A stretch of 64,000 nt of DNA from Chrysomallon squamiferum (lineage: Eukaryota > Mollusca > Gastropoda > Neomphalida > Peltospiridae), in assembly GCA_012295275.1 (NCBI GenBank), contig CM022670.1, forward strand, positions 17,226,698 through 17,290,697, in the 5' to 3' direction. Every line of letters begins with the position of its first letter. Position 1 is the first letter of the stretch. A program made the translations under genes and the position numbers. The notes under the pieces are model-generated. The model saw only the letters and a program-made list of their open reading frames with translations, was not told the DNA's origin and did no database searches. Of this stretch, positions 61,113-64,000 are shown in pieces.

Positions 61113-64000
61113 TCATACTGTGTGACTTTGTGATGTAGTGGCTGTTTGAAAGTAAGATAAATATTTCAGTTGGAATTGCCATCAGAATGAGAACAGTCAC
61201 TTACAGTGCTGAGTGATTTTATTAATATTTTTCTACTCAAGTATTTCTGACATCTGCTTGTCCTGTTAAAGAAATGAACTCATTAACTGACATAAATAAG
61301 AACTCTGCCACCAGACAGCAAAGTGTTAATTTGACAAGAAACATCAGATATTAGAAGTTAAATACATAGAAGTGAATATAAATAGTTGCATCTTACACAT
61401 AACAATATTTAATTAAATTCAGACTGTTAGCTACCATTGTAATGTCTAGAGTTCTACAACTATATTATTCTGTTAAAGAATTGTTATACATCTTTAACGA
61501 CAAAAGATGAAAAATGAGCCAGGTGTGTGAAAAGGTAAACCTGACCAGGTGCAAGGTAACATCAGTTTGATTAATTATCAGTACCTGCAGAAGTAGTTAT
61601 CTGTTTAATATCACATCTTGCTCACTTAAAATCACATTTATTATATTATCCATTTCCACTCTGGATACATTCTTCAATCCTAATGACAGTTTCAGAGTTC
61701 ATCCATTTTGTCAACAGTCAGAGGTGAAGGAGGCAGGTTCCACCCACACCCATTGCCTGTAAACGATTTCTTTCACCTGCGGACAAAAGTGACAATTTCT
61801 CCTCAGTCAACTCCATTAATTTCTCCAGAAAGCAGTTTTGTACACTCGTGCTGCCCCATCTGTTAACAGCCGTCTCTGTGTGTGTGACTGTTGTAAAGAA
61901 ATTCTATCACAAAAGGCGACTCCATTATAACAGAACTTGTTCTGACAGAGAGAGACATGGTGGTCACTCTTGACCAAAGGATCGGTGGTCACCAGTTGAG
62001 GCATTTCTAACTTCAAAGACATTTTCTCATTGCTAAATAAAGATTTGCTAAGTTTAATATTGCAGAGTAACATTACAATTGAGTTAATTATCAACCTAAT
62101 TATTTATCATTCTGTCCACCTATGTTAAAGGTAGACTGAATTATTGGAATATAGTTGATAAAATTAATGAATTTCAGTTGTGTGTGTGTGTGTGTGTGTG
62201 TTTATTCATAAACTGAGAGATAAAGTATGTGACTGCAAAATAATTAATTTTCGCACTTAGCTGTACAAATTAACATCCAGTCATTCATTCCAGTAACAAA
62301 CACATCACATTAATATATGCTACAAAAAGCACAGTAATCCATAAAATAATTTTGTTTCAAAGGCTAATGCATGCTGGTTGTGGACATAAGAGACTGAAGA
62401 TCAATCATGTACACACTGTTCCTAACATTTCATAATTTTATTATCTATTTATCTATCTATGATTCCATCCATCTAATTATTTATTGTTCTATCCACCTAA
62501 TTTTCTGTTATTCCATCCATCTAATCATCTATCATTCCAATTATCCATCTAATTATTTATCCATCTACATAATTATGTTTTGATCTACCTAATTATATAT
62601 ACATACACACACACACATCTATTATTCCTTTAATCTAATTATCTATTATTCTTATTATTTATCATTTCATCCACATCATTAACCTACACACAGATCTATT
62701 ATTCCATCAAAAATGTTTTTCTGTATAAATAATAGTCTGTATTGTTAATGTAAATATCTGCCACAATGCTAATTTAGTAACTAGAGTGTACTCCAGTGAA
62801 TGGACATTATTCTATGTATGTCTATGGGAGAAAATCCTATAAGAGATACTTCCTCAGACTGATTCCCATGACCAATGTTTAATAATGACATTGTTAATTA
62901 TTTATCAGTTCTCATAATCCTTGACAACACAAATTAATTCTCCTTTGTACACCAACATGACCACAGTTGATCTCAATCCCATGATTCTTTGTGAAATTTC
63001 AAATAAGAGCTTGTTTAATATCCGCAGCCCGCGGCCCAAGAAATATGAAGCAATTTGTTGATGATCTGCAGGAACAAACTCAACAGAGCAGATGCTGAAG
63101 AGTAAACAGACCTCCCTGCCCTACATACACTGAGTCAATTACAACATGGAATAAACTGTCTCTCTCTTTCTCTTCCTTGTTACAAGGTATGTTTGGAGAA
63201 AGAGACAAGTTTCTTTTTCTCTCCATCTCCCTTCTTCTCTCACTCTTTCTCTTTTTCTCTCCCTTTTTCTTCCTCCCTTCCTCTCCCTTTCTCCCCCTGC
63301 CACTCTCCCCACCCCCCCTCTCTCTCTCTCTCTTAAAACACACACAGTAACCAGAGTTTCCTCAGCTCCTACCACCGACTTCAATGCAAGCCATCAGCAG
63401 TTGTGATTTATTGACAGTTTAGTCAATCGATTGATGTATTACTTTGATCCTGAAGGTTTAAATTGAGGTAAACATTGCTGTGTAATTTTGAGAAATCGAT
63501 GTCTTTAAGAAGCCGATTTCTCTAATGATTCTGTTTTATACGGCCGACGTGCGTTATTAGTCAAAAACGTATTTTTTGAAAAAATTGAATTATCCACATC
63601 AGTCAGTGATATTAATGTAGGTGTAATGACGAGTCATCATTATATGTAAACTGCCACAAATATTTGCTAGTTGTTTTTCATTATAACTATAAATATTTAT
63701 TACTTGCTACCAATGTATATATATAATTATGTGTGTCTGTATATTTGTCTGATTATACGAGTGTCTTGTGCATGTCCACATCTTTGTGTGCAAATGTATT
63801 TGTCTATCTTCACTTTTACAAGTTTCTTTCTGAAAAAAAATGAAAAAAAAAAAAACAATAAAATATATTTATAAGAAAAAAAGTCTAAGATGCTAAGCCA
63901 AAATCAGATTTATTATTTCTTAATCTCTACACAAAATTTGATTTGAAATGATACAAATTAAAAAAATCTAATTTTCCTTCTTGTATGATTACGAATGGTT
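61113..64000. other. Non-coding end of the window
   Basis: 61690-62095 is less AT-rich with a 92-codon minus frame (62094-61816, ending ARVYKTAFWRN) and an acceptor-like TTAACAG within it; not convincing. (GT)n at 62180-62200; ATCTA/CCATC-type repeats at 62440-62700; CT-rich block 63155-63335. 63005-63035 has a GC-rich 'ccgcagcccgcggcccaag' word of a kind seen in some hAT copies. No gene recognised. Confidence 0.45.

Noticed and set aside
61816-62094. 92-codon minus-strand frame with an internal TTAACAG acceptor-like site
   Set aside because: Splice pairing not found and the N-terminal part is random AT-rich translation.
1-64000. tRNA, rRNA or other structured RNA genes
   Set aside because: No B-box-like GGTTCGAATCC or rRNA-like segment was found by eye. 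A covariance-model search would be needed to exclude small RNAs.

Overview
The window is animal nuclear DNA that looks like a cephalopod, most likely an octopus. It is very AT-rich and crowded with microsatellites, homopolymer runs and minisatellites. Introns are long, and the one clear gene is a protocadherin of the lineage-expanded cephalopod type: a single huge exon for the whole ectodomain and membrane span, followed by small cytoplasmic exons. The species call is inferred from gene architecture and base composition; no marker gene confirms it.

Layout. Positions 1-4012 are non-coding and carry a degenerate ~110-180 bp tandem repeat. Positions 4013-14213 on the minus strand hold the protocadherin. 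Its coding exons are 13940-11233, 9808-9716, 7118-6998 and 5605-5130, all with good splice sites and matching phases. A possible 5'UTR acceptor lies at 14214 and a possible 3'UTR intron at 4746-4014. The large exon contains an apparent one-base frameshift just after the membrane span (around 11418-11422). As written, translation would stop after 863 residues; with the frame restored the protein would be 1132 residues and would end in a sensible cytoplasmic tail.

Positions 14.2-64 kb are gene-poor. They hold minisatellites, including a ~1.9 kb array of a 43-bp unit at 43.2-45.1 kb, and two copies of a ~200-bp inverted-terminal-repeat element (9.5 and 23.4 kb). There are two CpG-rich islands: 17.5-17.86 kb, and 49.56-49.92 kb, which looks like a promoter with a first exon on the minus strand. 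A few short exon-like segments stand out against the AT-rich background (26.65, 34.1, 37.4, 59.9 and 60.05 kb). They could be exons of long-intron genes, 5' exons of the protocadherin, or chance; I recognise none of them.

How it fits together: the protocadherin would be a type I neuronal cell-adhesion receptor. The minus-strand promoter-like element at 49.8 kb points towards it, so a far-upstream first exon is possible but unproven. I found no operon-like system, CRISPR array, RNA gene or viral gene. The strongest leads are the frameshift, the promoter/first-exon candidate and the orphan exon-like segments.
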